NCBI GenBank assembly: GCA_947258715.1
Contig: CAMYJH010000023.1
Span: forward strand, 1 to 64,000
DNA from: an uncultured Gammaproteobacteria bacterium
GTDB lineage: Bacteria; Pseudomonadota; Gammaproteobacteria; HK1
DNA length: 64,000 nucleotides
Reading direction: 5' to 3'
The notes beneath the pieces were generated by a model. The model did no database searches and was not told where the DNA came from. It was given only the letters and a program-made list of their open reading frames with translations. Below, one piece after another: positions 53,463 through 62,459 of this stretch. The position numbers and the translations under genes were made by a program. Each line of letters begins with the position of its first letter. Position 1 is the first letter of the stretch.

Positions 53463-54317
53463 GTGACGCTCACCCTCGAAGCCGCTGGTCTGGTTCTGTT
53501 GGCGGCGCTGTTTCATGCCAGCTGGAACGCGCTGGTCAAGACCAGTGGTGATCGACTCGCCGTGCTCGCGATGCTCAACGGGGTCGGCTCGGTTATCGCG
53601 CTGCTGGCGCTGCCTTTCGTCGTGGTGCCGGCGCAGGAAAGCTGGGTCTACCTCGGCGCCTCTATCGTGCTGCATTCCGGGTATTACTTTTTTCTAATCG
53701 GGGCCTACCGATTCGGCGACCTGAGCCACGTGTATCCCCTTGCGCGGGGACTCTCTCCTCTGGTGGTGGCGGGCGCGGCGCTGATATTCGCCGGGGAAAT
53801 CTTGCCCCCCGTGGCCTTCATCGGCGTCCTGCTTGCCTGCGCGGGAATCGTCAGCCTGTCCTTCGACCGCGGTCCACCCTGGCGAAGCGATTGGCGGCCG
53901 TTGCTTTTCGCTTTCGGCACCGCCGCATTTATTGCTTCATACACTATTGTCGATGGTATTGGCGTACGCGCCGCCGGGTCGGTCGCTGGATACATCGCCT
54001 GGCTGTTCGCCCTGGACGCCATACCCATCGTTGTGGTGGCGTGGATTCTAAGGCGTCGCGAGCTGCGATGGACCGTACGCGCCGAGTGGAAGAAGGGCGT
54101 CGTGGGCGGCATGCTTGCGCTTGCTGCCTACGGACTGGTGATCTGGGCCATGAGTCTGGCCGCTATGGCTGCGGTATCGGCGCTGCGCGAAACCAGCGTC
54201 ATCTTCGCCGCGCTCATAGGAACGATTCTGCTCAAGGAACGCTTTGGAAAGCTGCGTATCAGCGCGGCGGTGACGGTGGCTGCGGGCGTGGTGTTCATGA
54301 ACCTCGCCCGGGGATGA
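53463..54317 (+). CDS. EamA/DMT family transporter
   Basis: A 284-residue inner-membrane protein with ten hydrophobic helices in two EamA repeats; the first includes LFHASWNALVKTSGDRL and SHVYPLARGLSPLVVAGAAL, the second ends with ALRETSVIFAALIGTILLKERFG and ISAAVTVAAGVVF. Members export metabolites or amino acids; no substrate is implied. It starts with GTG 53463, without a strong ribosome site. A rho-independent terminator follows the stop directly. Confidence 0.88.
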   Translation: MTLTLEAAGLVLLAALFHASWNALVKTSGDRLAVLAMLNGVGSVIALLALPFVVVPAQESWVYLGASIVLHSGYYFFLIGAYRFGDLSHVYPLARGLSPLVVAGAALIFAGEILPPVAFIGVLLACAGIVSLSFDRGPPWRSDWRPLLFAFGTAAFIASYTIVDGIGVRAAGSVAGYIAWLFALDAIPIVVVAWILRRRELRWTVRAEWKKGVVGGMLALAAYGLVIWAMSLAAMAAVSALRETSVIFAALIGTILLKERFGKLRISAAVTVAAGVVFMNLARG

Positions 54318-54318
54318 A

Positions 54319-54347
54319 GAAAAAGCCCGGTTTTCCGGGCTTTTTTT
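54319..54347 (+). terminator. rho-independent terminator after the EamA gene
   Basis: AAAAAGCCCGG, loop TTTT, CCGGGCTTTTTTT: a perfect stem immediately after the stop codon. The A-run on the left means it could also end transcription coming from the opposite gene. Confidence 0.93.
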
Positions 54348-54378
54348 CGTTTCGCTTAAGCGCAGATCAGGTCGGGGT

Positions 54379-55008
54379 TCAATAACCGCTCGCCAGCTGC
54401 GCCCTGTATTGTGCCAGCTCGTCTTCCTGAACCACGCGGTCCTGCTCCAGCGCTTCGATTTCCGCTTCGAGCTGTCCATGCTTCGCCGCAAGATCGTGCG
54501 ATTCGGCCAGCAGGTGGACCCGATCCGTGGGGGTCGTTTCATCGCTGATCAACGCGGCCGCGGTGTCGATCATGGTGTGCTTGATCTTTTTGAGATGCTG
54601 CTTCTTGGCATGAAGCTGGCGGTTGGTGTAGTTGACGCTTGACTCGAGCTCGTAGAGCCTGCGGCCCGAGTTGTAAGCGGCGAGGAATTCGGTCTCCAAC
54701 ATTCGTGGGCATACGCCGCTGTAGCTGTAGCCGCGGGCGCCCAGATTGAATCCCTTGCTGGGCTGACAGAAATGCGACAGGCCTTTGTTACGGCCTTGCT
54801 GATAAGCTTGAATATTCGGCGCCACCCCGTGTTCGGCGCAGGCTTTACGGTGCTTGCCGACGGTATCCGGCGACGCGCCCCGGGATCCGTCCTCGTAGCC
54901 AACTGCGTACCAATCGGCGACCAGGCATTCGTCCTTGCTCATGCCCCCAGCGCAGCCTTGCAGCACAAGCGCTCCGGCCAGAATTAAAATCAAGTTTCTC
55001 AAGTTCAT
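54379..55008 (-). CDS. DUF2799 domain lipoprotein
   Basis: A 209-residue lipoprotein. The lipobox is LVLQGCAGG (Cys about residue 19). A DUF2799 segment follows (CLVADWYAVGYEDGSRG..., HRKACAEHGVAP, YQQGRNKGLSHFC, GARGYSYSGVCP), and the C-terminal 100 residues form a heptad-like coiled coil (LKKIKHTMIDTAAALI, EAEIEALEQDRVVQEDEL). The periplasmic role is unknown. Start 55008 has GGAGG at -9. 55009-55361 upstream holds no further gene. Confidence 0.85.
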   Translation of the reverse strand: MNLRNLILILAGALVLQGCAGGMSKDECLVADWYAVGYEDGSRGASPDTVGKHRKACAEHGVAPNIQAYQQGRNKGLSHFCQPSKGFNLGARGYSYSGVCPRMLETEFLAAYNSGRRLYELESSVNYTNRQLHAKKQHLKKIKHTMIDTAAALISDETTPTDRVHLLAESHDLAAKHGQLEAEIEALEQDRVVQEDELAQYRAQLASGY

Positions 55009-55361
55009 TGCCGCCTCCAAAAAGAGACGAGGCACTCCGAAAACCGCGCGAGGCCTCGCGTTTATTACCGAATGCAATCGAGTATAGACACTGGCCCGGG
55101 TTCTCGCCGTGAAGGAAATCGCAGATCCCGGCGCGCACGGCCCGCTCCACGAGGGGGTAGGTGGAGGAGACTGGGGTGAGCGATCCTTGGTTGATCTAAC
55201 GGGGATAATCAGTGGCGGATGGAAGGGAGGATCGAGGTCGCGATGATTCCCTGAACTTGTACCGACTTTTCATCCCGTAGCGAGAGACGGGATACGAGCT
55301 TGCCCGCGTTCTGCGCAGAGCCGAGCAAAAAGTTTTCGCCTCGCTACCTCTCCACGCGCGA
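55009..55361. other. 350 bp without a recognised gene
   Basis: It carries the promoter region of the DUF2799 lipoprotein and the 3' flank of the RraA-like gene. No coding frame with support, no hairpin with a T-run and no known repeat were found. Confidence 0.4.
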
Positions 55362-56027
55362 TCAGCTTCCAATCTCTTCCGGCGGTGGAAAACCCAGCAG
55401 CTCCAAAGTGGTGGCCCCGGCCTTGATGCGTTCGATTCGTTCTGCCTCGGAAGCGATGCGGGCGTCGCAGCGTGAACGCAATCCCTGCATGTTCTGCGGC
55501 GAGACGATTACCACTCCGTCGTCGTCGCCTACCACCAGATCGCCCGGTGAGACGTTCACTCCCGCGCACTGGATAGGCACGTTTATGGCGCCGCCGAAAC
55601 CTTTGTGCGGCCCGTTGGGCACGATCCCGCGGGCGTAGACATAAAGATCCGAATGGCGCAGCTCGGCGGAATCCCGTGTTGCGCCGTCGATGATGACTGC
55701 GATCACTCCTTTCGCCAGCGCCGCCTGGCCGAGAATTTCACCAAAAAGCGCTGTGTCCTTGTGCCCCCGGCCATCCACCAACATCACGCACCCCGGCCAG
55801 GCCACGGTCATGGCGTAATGTATCGGCGCGTTGTCGCCCACCATGCACTGCACCGTCAAAGCCTGGCCGGCGAAGCTAAGATTGGTTTGAAGCGGGCGCA
55901 CCTCTGAGCTCAACGTGCCGGTTCGATTCAGCTCGTCGCTGATGATGGAGGTGGGGATGTGGCTCCAAAGCTCGATCTCGCCGGTGGAAATCCGCGGGAA
56001 ATCCGGTTGATGAATCGTGAGCGCCAT
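55362..56027 (-). CDS. RraA-like protein (aldolase/regulator family)
   Basis: A 221-residue member of the RraA/HMG-CHA aldolase family. Visible are DNAPIHYAMTVAWPGCVMLVDGRGH, LGQAALAKGVIAVIIDGATRDSAEL and INVPIQCAGVNVSPGDLVVGDDDGVV. The G-x-R-D-type residues binding metal and substrate are present. Members either inhibit RNase E or cleave 4-hydroxy-4-methyl-2-oxoglutarate-type acids; the sequence does not decide. It lies 190 bp after pdxT in the same direction. Confidence 0.85.
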   Translation of the reverse strand: MALTIHQPDFPRISTGEIELWSHIPTSIISDELNRTGTLSSEVRPLQTNLSFAGQALTVQCMVGDNAPIHYAMTVAWPGCVMLVDGRGHKDTALFGEILGQAALAKGVIAVIIDGATRDSAELRHSDLYVYARGIVPNGPHKGFGGAINVPIQCAGVNVSPGDLVVGDDDGVVIVSPQNMQGLRSRCDARIASEAERIERIKAGATTLELLGFPPPEEIGS

Positions 56028-56219
56028 TCTCTTTCTCCGTTGATATGCTGATGCGGGCCGTGAATAGACTAACCCATCTAGCTGGTCCAGATTCCTGGAA
56101 GCGCCGCGCTGAGAAAAAACTGAACTATCTTCGGTAATTCAGGCCAGCGTATCTGTCACTGAGCGGAGCGCGTTTCGTTTTCAACTGGTGCTCGGCGGCT
56201 GTTCGCGGAGAACATGGGC

Positions 56220-56792
56220 TCAGCCGCAACTCAGCAAACGCGCGTGAACGCGATCATCGTCTGTCAGCTCGGGGTGAAAGGTAGTGGCGAGGACGTTACC
56301 CTGCTGTACGAACACGGGTCTGTCGTCTACCCGGGCGAGCACTTTTACCTCAGGGCCGAGATTTTCAAGCTGCGGGGCGCGAATGAAAATACAGCGCAAT
56401 CCCTCCAGGCCATGGTCCGCCGTACCGTTTACCGTTGCGGCGAACGAATCCACCTGGGTGCCGTACGCGTTGCGTTTTGCCGTCACGTCGAGAACGCCGA
56501 GCACCGGCACGGCGTGGTTCTGAGCTTCCCTCGAGAGAAGAATGGCACCGGCGCAGGTGCCGAGGACCGGTAGCCCCGCCTCGATACGCTGGCGTAACGG
56601 CTCGTACAGACCGAGACGCTGCATGCCTTTGGAGATGGTGGTGCTTTCGCCACCCGGAATCACCAGGGCGTCGACTTGATCCAGATCCCGTTGATAAAGC
56701 ACGGGCCGCATTGCGACGCCTAAACGCTCGAGCAGCTTTCGATGCGCATCGAAGTCGCCCTGGATCGCGAGGATGCCGATGGTTTTTGGCAT
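56220..56792 (-). CDS. pdxT: pyridoxal 5'-phosphate synthase glutaminase subunit
   Basis: A 190-residue class I glutaminase. IGILAIQGDFDAHRKLLERLG opens the protein, then VIPGGESTTISKGM, LGTCAGAILLS with the nucleophilic Cys, and TFHPELTDDDRVH with the His-Glu pair. It hydrolyses glutamine and passes ammonia to PdxS. Start 56792 (MPKTIG) fits the family; the upstream frame runs into repeats. It is separated from pdxS by about 230 bp holding a 7-bp tandem repeat, unusual since the two are normally adjacent. Confidence 0.93.
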   Translation of the reverse strand: MPKTIGILAIQGDFDAHRKLLERLGVAMRPVLYQRDLDQVDALVIPGGESTTISKGMQRLGLYEPLRQRIEAGLPVLGTCAGAILLSREAQNHAVPVLGVLDVTAKRNAYGTQVDSFAATVNGTADHGLEGLRCIFIRAPQLENLGPEVKVLARVDDRPVFVQQGNVLATTFHPELTDDDRVHARLLSCG

Positions 56793-56923
56793 AGATTCGG
56801 TCTCAGAGGGCTGTAAAAGATGCCGTCTAAAACGCGTTAGCGTAATCCGCATAAGGATTGGTGACGCGTAATGCGTGACGCGTAACGCGACTTGACAGGG
56901 TACCCGGGCCGATTATGCTGCTT

Positions 56924-57014
56924 GCATCACGCATCACGCATCACGCATCACGCATCACGCATCACGCATCACGCATCACGCATCACGCATCACGCATCAC
57001 GCATCACGCATCAC
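56924..57014. repeat. heptanucleotide tandem array between pdxS and pdxT
   Basis: Thirteen perfect copies of GCATCAC (91 bp) followed by a near copy GACGCATCACC. Shorter relatives with TAATGCGTGACGCGTAA lie at 56864-56890. 7-bp units read as an HHASRIT-type peptide in one frame, but that frame is not a gene. The array lies within the pdxS-to-pdxT spacer. Confidence 0.92.
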
Positions 57015-57020
57015 GACGCA

Positions 57021-57944
57021 TCACCATCCCCGCGTCGCCAGCCTCTCCTCCTGCGGCAGACTGGCCACGGCCAGTCCGAGCATGCCAGCGCGCAATCCGC
57101 GGCAGGCTTCAAGCACTTCCGCCGGATTCTGCCAGTGAGTGGTGGCGCGAACGATGGCGCGCGCCCGGGCCTCCGGATCCTCGCTCTTGAAGATTCCGGA
57201 TCCGACGAACACCGCTTCCGCGCCCAGCGACATGCACAGCGCCGCGTCTGCGGGGGTGGCGATACCACCGGCGGCGAAGTTCGGCACCGGGAGCTTGCCG
57301 TTCGCGGCCACATAGCGAACCAGCTCCAAAGGCGCGCGCAGGTCTTTCGCCCGCGCCGGCAGCTCTTCCGGCGCCGCCACCGTCAGGGCGCGCATATCGC
57401 CCACCACCTGACGCAGGTGACGAACCGCTTCCACGATGTCACCGCTGCCGGCTTCACCTTTGGTGCGGATCATTGCTGCACCCTCGTCGATGCGGCGAAG
57501 GGCTTCTCCCAGATCCCGCGCGCCGCAGACGAAGGGCGAGCGAAAGTCGTGCTTCAATATGTGGTGCGCTTCGTCTGCCGGAGTCAGCACTTCGCTCTCG
57601 TCGATAAAGTCGACACCCAGCGCCTCCAAGACGCGGGCTTCCATGTAGTGGCCGATGCGAACCTTGGCCATTACCGGAATGGACACGGTTTTCTGGATGC
57701 CCTCGATGATCTCTATGGCGCACATGCGCGCCACGCCGCCTTCCTTGCGAATGTCGGCCGGCACCCGCTCCAGCGCCATCACCGCGGCCGCGCCCGAGTC
57801 TTCCGAAATTTTTGCCTGTTCCGGTGTGGTTACGTCCATGATCACGCCACCTTTGAGCATTTCGGCGAGCCCGACCTTGATTTCGAAAGATCGCGCGTCG
57901 CTGCGCTCGTTCGCCGGACCGTGTCCGCCGTTGTTCTTGCTCAT
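57021..57944 (-). CDS. pdxS: pyridoxal 5'-phosphate synthase lyase subunit
   Basis: A 307-residue PdxS/SNZ protein. [24 protein letters not shown] at the start, then [35 protein letters not shown] with the catalytic lysine, [17 protein letters not shown] with the second, and [35 protein letters not shown]. It forms pyridoxal phosphate from ribose 5-phosphate, glyceraldehyde 3-phosphate and ammonia. The spacing to pdxT is enlarged by the tandem array. A MocR-type regulator lies 140 bp upstream in the same direction. Confidence 0.95.
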   Translation of the reverse strand: MSKNNGGHGPANERSDARSFEIKVGLAEMLKGGVIMDVTTPEQAKISEDSGAAAVMALERVPADIRKEGGVARMCAIEIIEGIQKTVSIPVMAKVRIGHYMEARVLEALGVDFIDESEVLTPADEAHHILKHDFRSPFVCGARDLGEALRRIDEGAAMIRTKGEAGSGDIVEAVRHLRQVVGDMRALTVAAPEELPARAKDLRAPLELVRYVAANGKLPVPNFAAGGIATPADAALCMSLGAEAVFVGSGIFKSEDPEARARAIVRATTHWQNPAEVLEACRGLRAGMLGLAVASLPQEERLATRGW

Positions 57945-58030
57945 CGCTTTACTCCGTAACTCGTTCTAGTCGCTGACAATCTCGTTGCTCATCGCTTATT
58001 GGCGCCTGCAGTAGCGCCTGATCCAAGGAA

Positions 58031-58051
58031 TCGCGAGCAAGCTCGCCTACA
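58031..58051. repeat. single REP-like palindrome
   Basis: TCGCGAGCAAGCTCGCCTACA resembles the REP unit frequent in Pseudomonas-type genomes. It lies in the 140-bp spacer between the MocR gene and pdxS, and only one unit was noticed. Confidence 0.55.
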
Positions 58052-58087
58052 GGGGGCGTTGTTAAAACCCGCGTCACGCATTACCGT

Positions 58088-59575
58088 TCAAACATGGATG
58101 CTGGTATCCCGCGTCGCTTGCCGCGCGTGGGGCAGGTGTCGTTTGATCACGCTGCCAAGAATCTCGATGCCCTGGCGAATTTCATCGGGGCTGGCCAGGG
58201 CCGTTGTCAGGCGCATGGCGTTCGACGGCCTGCCGTCGTGGTGGAACTGATAACCGGGCGCAAACAGCACGCCTGACTGCTTCGCTTCCGTGAACAGGTT
58301 GCGCGTATCCAGGCCTGCCGGTAGCTCGAGCCAGAGCTGGTAGCCTCCCTCCGGATACGTCCAGCTGGCGTCGTCGGGCATCACCGTCTCCAACGCTTCG
58401 ACCATGGCGTCGCGCCGTTCGAGCAGCGTCGCCTTAATCCGCGCCAGGTGACGGTCGTAGGCGCCGCATTTGACGAAATCCGCTACCGCGGCCTGGAGGA
58501 TCATGGCGCCGCTCAAATCCGACGCGTTCTTCAGCGCCAGCAACCCGTCCACCGCGCGACCGCGTGCGGTCACGGCGCCGATACGAACACCGGGGAAAAG
58601 GGATTTGGAAAATGAAAACAGGTGCACCACGAATCCGTGTGGGTCGAATCCGGCCAGCGGAGAAACCCGCTCGCCGGCGTACCGCAGATCCATTTCGAAG
58701 CCGTCTTCGACGATGGGTTTACCCATACGCGCGGCCAGGTCGATGAGGGTGCGTCGATGGCTCATCGAGGTGGTGGTGCCGAGCGGGTTGTGAAAACTCG
58801 GCATGGTGTAGAACAGTTTAACCTCGGGTCTGGCCAGAGTGCGCTCCAGCACCTCGAGGTCCGGACCATGCTCGGTCATGGGAATGGGCGCGGCGCGCAG
58901 TCCGAGAGAGACCAGCGCGGCGAGCACGTTGTGGTAGGTGGGCTCCTCCACCGCCACCCAGTCGCCCGGCTCGGCGAACAATCGCATGGCCAGCGAAATG
59001 CCCTGGCTCGCCCCCTGGCAGAGCACCATCTGTTCCGAACCGGTATCGAAGCCGTGGGCCGATAGACGGCCGGCAATGGCGTCCCTCAGGGCGAGATTTC
59101 CCTGGTGCTCGCCATACACCAGCAAGTCGCTGCCGCCTTTTTCCACCACCCGGTCGAGGGATTTTCGGAACGAGGAAATGGGATACAGGGACGGATCCGG
59201 TGTCAGCGCATGCAGCGGTATGGCTCCGTCCACCGAGGCATAACTGGGCCGACTGCGTTCCAGCTGCAGCAGGCGTTCCACCAGGGGCGTGAACGGAGGC
59301 GGGGTCACGCCGTTGCCTCGAGTTGCGCGTCCGGAGCGGACGAAAGTGCCGCGGCCGACAGTGGCCTCCAGAATTCCTTCTCGCACCAGCAGCTCATAGG
59401 CCAGTGAGACGGTGTCTCGGTTGACGCCGAGACGAGCAGCCAGGGCGCGGATGGGCTCCAGCCGGGCGCCCGCGGGCAGGTGACCGCTGGTCACCGACTC
59501 ACGGATCTGGTCGGCAATCTGAAGGTAGACGGCCCTTTTGGGCCTGGCGGACTCGCGGACGATTCTGATTTCCAT
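58088..59575 (-). CDS. MocR/PdxR-type GntR regulator with aminotransferase domain
   Basis: A 495-residue fusion regulator. A GntR winged helix occupies residues 1-80 (LRPIRALAARLGVNRDTVSLAYELL-type helix, VGRGTFVRSG). The rest is a fold-type I aminotransferase, with QGISLAMRLFAEPGDWVAVEEPTYHNVL and SFSKSLFPGVRIG carrying the PLP lysine. Such proteins (PdxR) sense PLP and control pdxST, which lies downstream here. Two GGACAATTTGGC direct repeats upstream are candidate operators. The gene could also regulate another pathway. Confidence 0.88.
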   Translation of the reverse strand: MEIRIVRESARPKRAVYLQIADQIRESVTSGHLPAGARLEPIRALAARLGVNRDTVSLAYELLVREGILEATVGRGTFVRSGRATRGNGVTPPPFTPLVERLLQLERSRPSYASVDGAIPLHALTPDPSLYPISSFRKSLDRVVEKGGSDLLVYGEHQGNLALRDAIAGRLSAHGFDTGSEQMVLCQGASQGISLAMRLFAEPGDWVAVEEPTYHNVLAALVSLGLRAAPIPMTEHGPDLEVLERTLARPEVKLFYTMPSFHNPLGTTTSMSHRRTLIDLAARMGKPIVEDGFEMDLRYAGERVSPLAGFDPHGFVVHLFSFSKSLFPGVRIGAVTARGRAVDGLLALKNASDLSGAMILQAAVADFVKCGAYDRHLARIKATLLERRDAMVEALETVMPDDASWTYPEGGYQLWLELPAGLDTRNLFTEAKQSGVLFAPGYQFHHDGRPSNAMRLTTALASPDEIRQGIEILGSVIKRHLPHARQATRDTSIHV

Positions 59576-59595
59576 ACAAACCTAAGATAGTCCGG

Positions 59596-59669
59596 GGACA
59601 ATTTGGCCGCAATCCGACAAATTCTCTGGATTTTTGGCAATAATTTAGAATTATACCGGACAATTTGGC
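59596..59669. promoter_or_regulatory. two direct repeats of GGACAATTTGGC upstream of the MocR gene
   Basis: GGACAATTTGGC occurs at 59596-59607 and 59658-59669, 62 bp apart. On the minus strand a TATAAT (59651-59656) lies just downstream of the distal copy, so the repeats bracket the likely start of the regulator transcript. Direct-repeat operators are known for MocR proteins; autoregulation is inferred. Confidence 0.55.
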
Positions 59670-59777
59670 GGATTGGGGACCGGCTGAGCGCTCATTGGCC
59701 GGACTCGGCCGTGCGGCGCACGTTCTTTCGCTGGTTTCAGTTCAGATCGGACGGGGGTGGCGTTAGCGGTGCACGGC

Positions 59778-60653
59778 TCAGCCGCCCAGGAAAAGACGCC
59801 CTACGTCGGGGTTTTGCAGCAGATCCTGACCGTTGCCGGCGATGGCGACGACGCCCGAGACCAGCACATAGCCCACGTCGGCGAACTCCAGGCCGCGCTT
59901 GGCGTTCTGCTCCACCATGATGATGGTCTTGCCTTCGTTGTGCTGGAGGTCGTCCAGGATGCCGAAAACCATGTCGATGAATCTGGGTTCGAGGCCAATA
60001 GAGGGCTCGTCCACCAGCAGCACGTCCGGTTCCATCACCAGCGCGCGGGAAATTTCCAGCAGCCGCCGTTCGCCGCCGGAGAGCACTCCTGCCGCGTGGT
60101 TGCGCCGATCGGCTAGACGGGAGTACCTGGCGAATATTTTCTCCGCAGCCGCCTTGGCTTCGGCCTGGGTGTCCATCAGGTAACCGCCCATGATCAGGTT
60201 CTCTTCCACCGTCATGCCGGGAAACACGGACTTGTCCTGGAGAATGTAAGCGATGCCGGCATTTTTGAGCTTCTGGTTGGAGCTCAGCCGGGTGACATCC
60301 TTGCCGTTCACGGTGACGCTGCCGGCATAGATGTTGGTAAAGCCGAAGATGGAATGAAGGATGGTGGATTTGCCGGCGCCGTTTGGCCCAATGAGACAAA
60401 GAGATTGTCCCGACCCGATCCTTAAGTTGAGATTGTGCAGAATCTCCATCTTGCCGTAGCCGGCGTCAAGGCCGTCGATGCTGACGAAGGTTTTGCCCTC
60501 AACCAGGGCGTCCAGTTCCTCGAGGGTGAGCGCCGACTTCATCATCTCCTCGGCCTGACGCTGAACGTCGTCGACCGAGATCACGGTCTCGACGCCACCT
60601 CCGTGATAGCCGCGTGAGTGCGATTCTTTTGACGCTTCCCTTTCGTTCGCCAT
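59778..60653 (-). CDS. livF: branched-chain amino acid ABC transporter ATPase (LivF type) with N-terminal extension
   Basis: A 291-residue ATPase. Walker A GPNGAGKST, Q-loop LQDKSVFPGMTV, signature LSGGERRLLE, Walker B VLLVDEPSIGL and the switch His region MVEQNAKRGLE place it in the LivF branch. About 55 residues (RGYHGGGVETVISVDDV..., EEMMKSALTLEELDALVEG) precede the ABC domain, longer than usual for LivF. Its ATG overlaps the livG stop (TGATG). It is the last gene of the operon. Confidence 0.9.
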   Translation of the reverse strand: MANEREASKESHSRGYHGGGVETVISVDDVQRQAEEMMKSALTLEELDALVEGKTFVSIDGLDAGYGKMEILHNLNLRIGSGQSLCLIGPNGAGKSTILHSIFGFTNIYAGSVTVNGKDVTRLSSNQKLKNAGIAYILQDKSVFPGMTVEENLIMGGYLMDTQAEAKAAAEKIFARYSRLADRRNHAAGVLSGGERRLLEISRALVMEPDVLLVDEPSIGLEPRFIDMVFGILDDLQHNEGKTIIMVEQNAKRGLEFADVGYVLVSGVVAIAGNGQDLLQNPDVGRLFLGG

Positions 60654-61396
60654 CAGTGCGCCCCGAGATAGGCGTCGATCACGCGCTGATCGTTTTGAAT
60701 CTCGTTCGGACTTCCCTGGGCGAGAAGCTCCCCATGGGCGAGACAATAGATGTGCTCGGCCAGGTTCATGATCACGCGCATGTTGTGCTCGATGACGAAC
60801 AGGGTGATGCCGAGCTCCTGGTTTGCACGCTTGAGCCGATCGATGAGTCCATTGATCAGCGTCGGGTTGATTCCCGCAGTGGGCTCGTCGAGCAAAAGCA
60901 CTTTGGGACCGTTCATCAGCGCCATGGCGAACTCCAAAAGCTTTTGTTGACCGAAGGAAAGATCGCCTGCCTGCAACTTGCGCTTGCTGTATAGGCCAAC
61001 GAACTCCAGCAGCTCGTCGACCCGCTCGTACGCTTCGCGCCGATAGGGCCTAAACATGTCGCTGTACCCCTCGGTTCTGTGGGGCACCGAGATCAGCATG
61101 TTCTGGATACAGTTCATGTTTCCGTAAATGTGCGTCTGCTGAAAAGTGCGCAGCAAACCGAGGCGGGCGATTTTTTGCACCGTAAATGTTGTGATTTCCC
61201 TGTCTTGAAAAACGATGGACCCCGAATCGATGGGGTGATTGCCGACGATGCAGTTAAAAAGCGTCGTTTTGCCGGAACCGTTTGGTCCGATGAGACCGGT
61301 AATCTCGCCTTCTGGAACCTTGAGACTGATATCATGATTGGCTACCACGCCGCCGAAAGTCTTGGAGACGTTGCGCACATCGATCAGGGTCCTCAT
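60653..61396 (-). CDS. livG: branched-chain amino acid ABC transporter ATPase (LivG type)
   Basis: A 247-residue ATPase with Walker A GPNGSGKTT, the Q-loop TFQQTHIYGNM, signature LSFGQQKLLEFAM, Walker B VLLLDEPTAGINPTLI, and FVIEHNMRVIMNLAEHIYCLAHG. The short spacing and typical DEPTAG place it in the LivG branch. The start 61396 is chosen because it overlaps the livM stop (ATGA); longer upstream reading runs antiparallel to no known motif. Confidence 0.92.
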   Translation of the reverse strand: MRTLIDVRNVSKTFGGVVANHDISLKVPEGEITGLIGPNGSGKTTLFNCIVGNHPIDSGSIVFQDREITTFTVQKIARLGLLRTFQQTHIYGNMNCIQNMLISVPHRTEGYSDMFRPYRREAYERVDELLEFVGLYSKRKLQAGDLSFGQQKLLEFAMALMNGPKVLLLDEPTAGINPTLINGLIDRLKRANQELGITLFVIEHNMRVIMNLAEHIYCLAHGELLAQGSPNEIQNDQRVIDAYLGAH

Positions 61397-62454
61397 TGCG
61401 CAGCCTCCTGGGCACCCACGGCGCGCCCTTCTCCGGGGGAGGGTTCCACGACGATACCGAACTTCTCCGGCCAGCGATCCATGGCCCAGCCCAGTATCCC
61501 CTGCTGGAAAAACACCACGTTGATGACAATGATGGCGCCGAGCGCGACCCACTGCCATCCAAGCAGATAAATCCAGGTAAGCTCCTTGATGACATGAAAC
61601 AGCGTCGCGCCGAGCACCGGCCCCCAAAGGGTGCCTTTGCCCCCAAGCAGCGACATGGCGACCATGAAGATTCCGAAGGTGACGGTTGGGAAGGCCACTT
61701 CCAGAGGTTCGATGAAGCCCACCATGTTGCCAAATACCGCCCCGACCATGCCGAGAAAAAAGGCGGCAATACTCCAGGCCGCGGTCTTGTAACGCTTGGT
61801 ATGAAGCCCCATGGCTTCCGCTTTGCTTTCGTTGTCACGTATGGCGTTGATGGCGAGCCCGAAGCGGGTGGTATAGAGCCAGCGTAAGAATCCAAAGGTG
61901 GTGATGGCGAGCACGAACACGATGTAATAAAAGAATCGTGAGCGCAGGTCCGGTCCACCCGGAAATACCGGCATCGAAATGCCGCCGCCCCCGCCAACCC
62001 ACTCCCATCCGCCGATCAGCTCCGCCGCCGCAAGCGCGAGTCCCAGGGTTCCGATCGCAAAGTAAGGTCCGCGAAGCCCGAAGACGCATGCGCCCAGAAT
62101 CACGGCGCAGAATATCGCGCCTATTCCCGCGGCGACAATGCCGAGACCCAGACCGGTGTAGTACTGGGCGTCGGTGAACTCGACCTGATAGGCGCCGAAA
62201 GCAGAGGTGTATTCGCCTACCGGGGCAAACTGCGCAATCTGAACCACGGCGCTGATGTACATGCCGGCACCGAAAAAGAAAATGTTGCCCAGCGAGTTGT
62301 AACCCATCTGCCCGCCCATAATGTCCCAGGTGAGGGCGAACAGAATCATCATCCACAGTACCGCAATCTGGAAGGTGTAGTTAGGAAACACCAGCGGTGC
62401 CGTTATACCGGCAATAACGATAACGACATAAAGGGCGATGACCGACGGTTTCAC
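61393..62454 (-). CDS. livM: branched-chain amino acid ABC transporter permease (LivM type)
   Basis: A 353-residue inner-membrane permease with eight to nine helices, the LivM hallmark GYNSLGNIFFFGAGMYISA near residue 55, and the coupling loop segment INAIRDNESKAEAMGLHTKRYK. The C-terminal residues are low-complexity. The GTG at 62454 (VKPSVIAL) is preferred; a longer TTG start at 62529 would overlap livH by 70 bp. Confidence 0.9.
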   Translation of the reverse strand: MKPSVIALYVVIVIAGITAPLVFPNYTFQIAVLWMMILFALTWDIMGGQMGYNSLGNIFFFGAGMYISAVVQIAQFAPVGEYTSAFGAYQVEFTDAQYYTGLGLGIVAAGIGAIFCAVILGACVFGLRGPYFAIGTLGLALAAAELIGGWEWVGGGGGISMPVFPGGPDLRSRFFYYIVFVLAITTFGFLRWLYTTRFGLAINAIRDNESKAEAMGLHTKRYKTAAWSIAAFFLGMVGAVFGNMVGFIEPLEVAFPTVTFGIFMVAMSLLGGKGTLWGPVLGATLFHVIKELTWIYLLGWQWVALGAIIVINVVFFQQGILGWAMDRWPEKFGIVVEPSPGEGRAVGAQEAAQ

Positions 62455-62459
62455 CAGCT

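Noticed and set aside
56924-57014. CRISPR-like array
   Set aside because: Seven-base units without spacers are a simple tandem repeat, and no cas gene is present.
56915-57190. Open frame with a repeated HHASRIT-type peptide
   Set aside because: It is the GCATCAC tandem array read in one frame; it runs antisense to pdxS at its end and has no start context.
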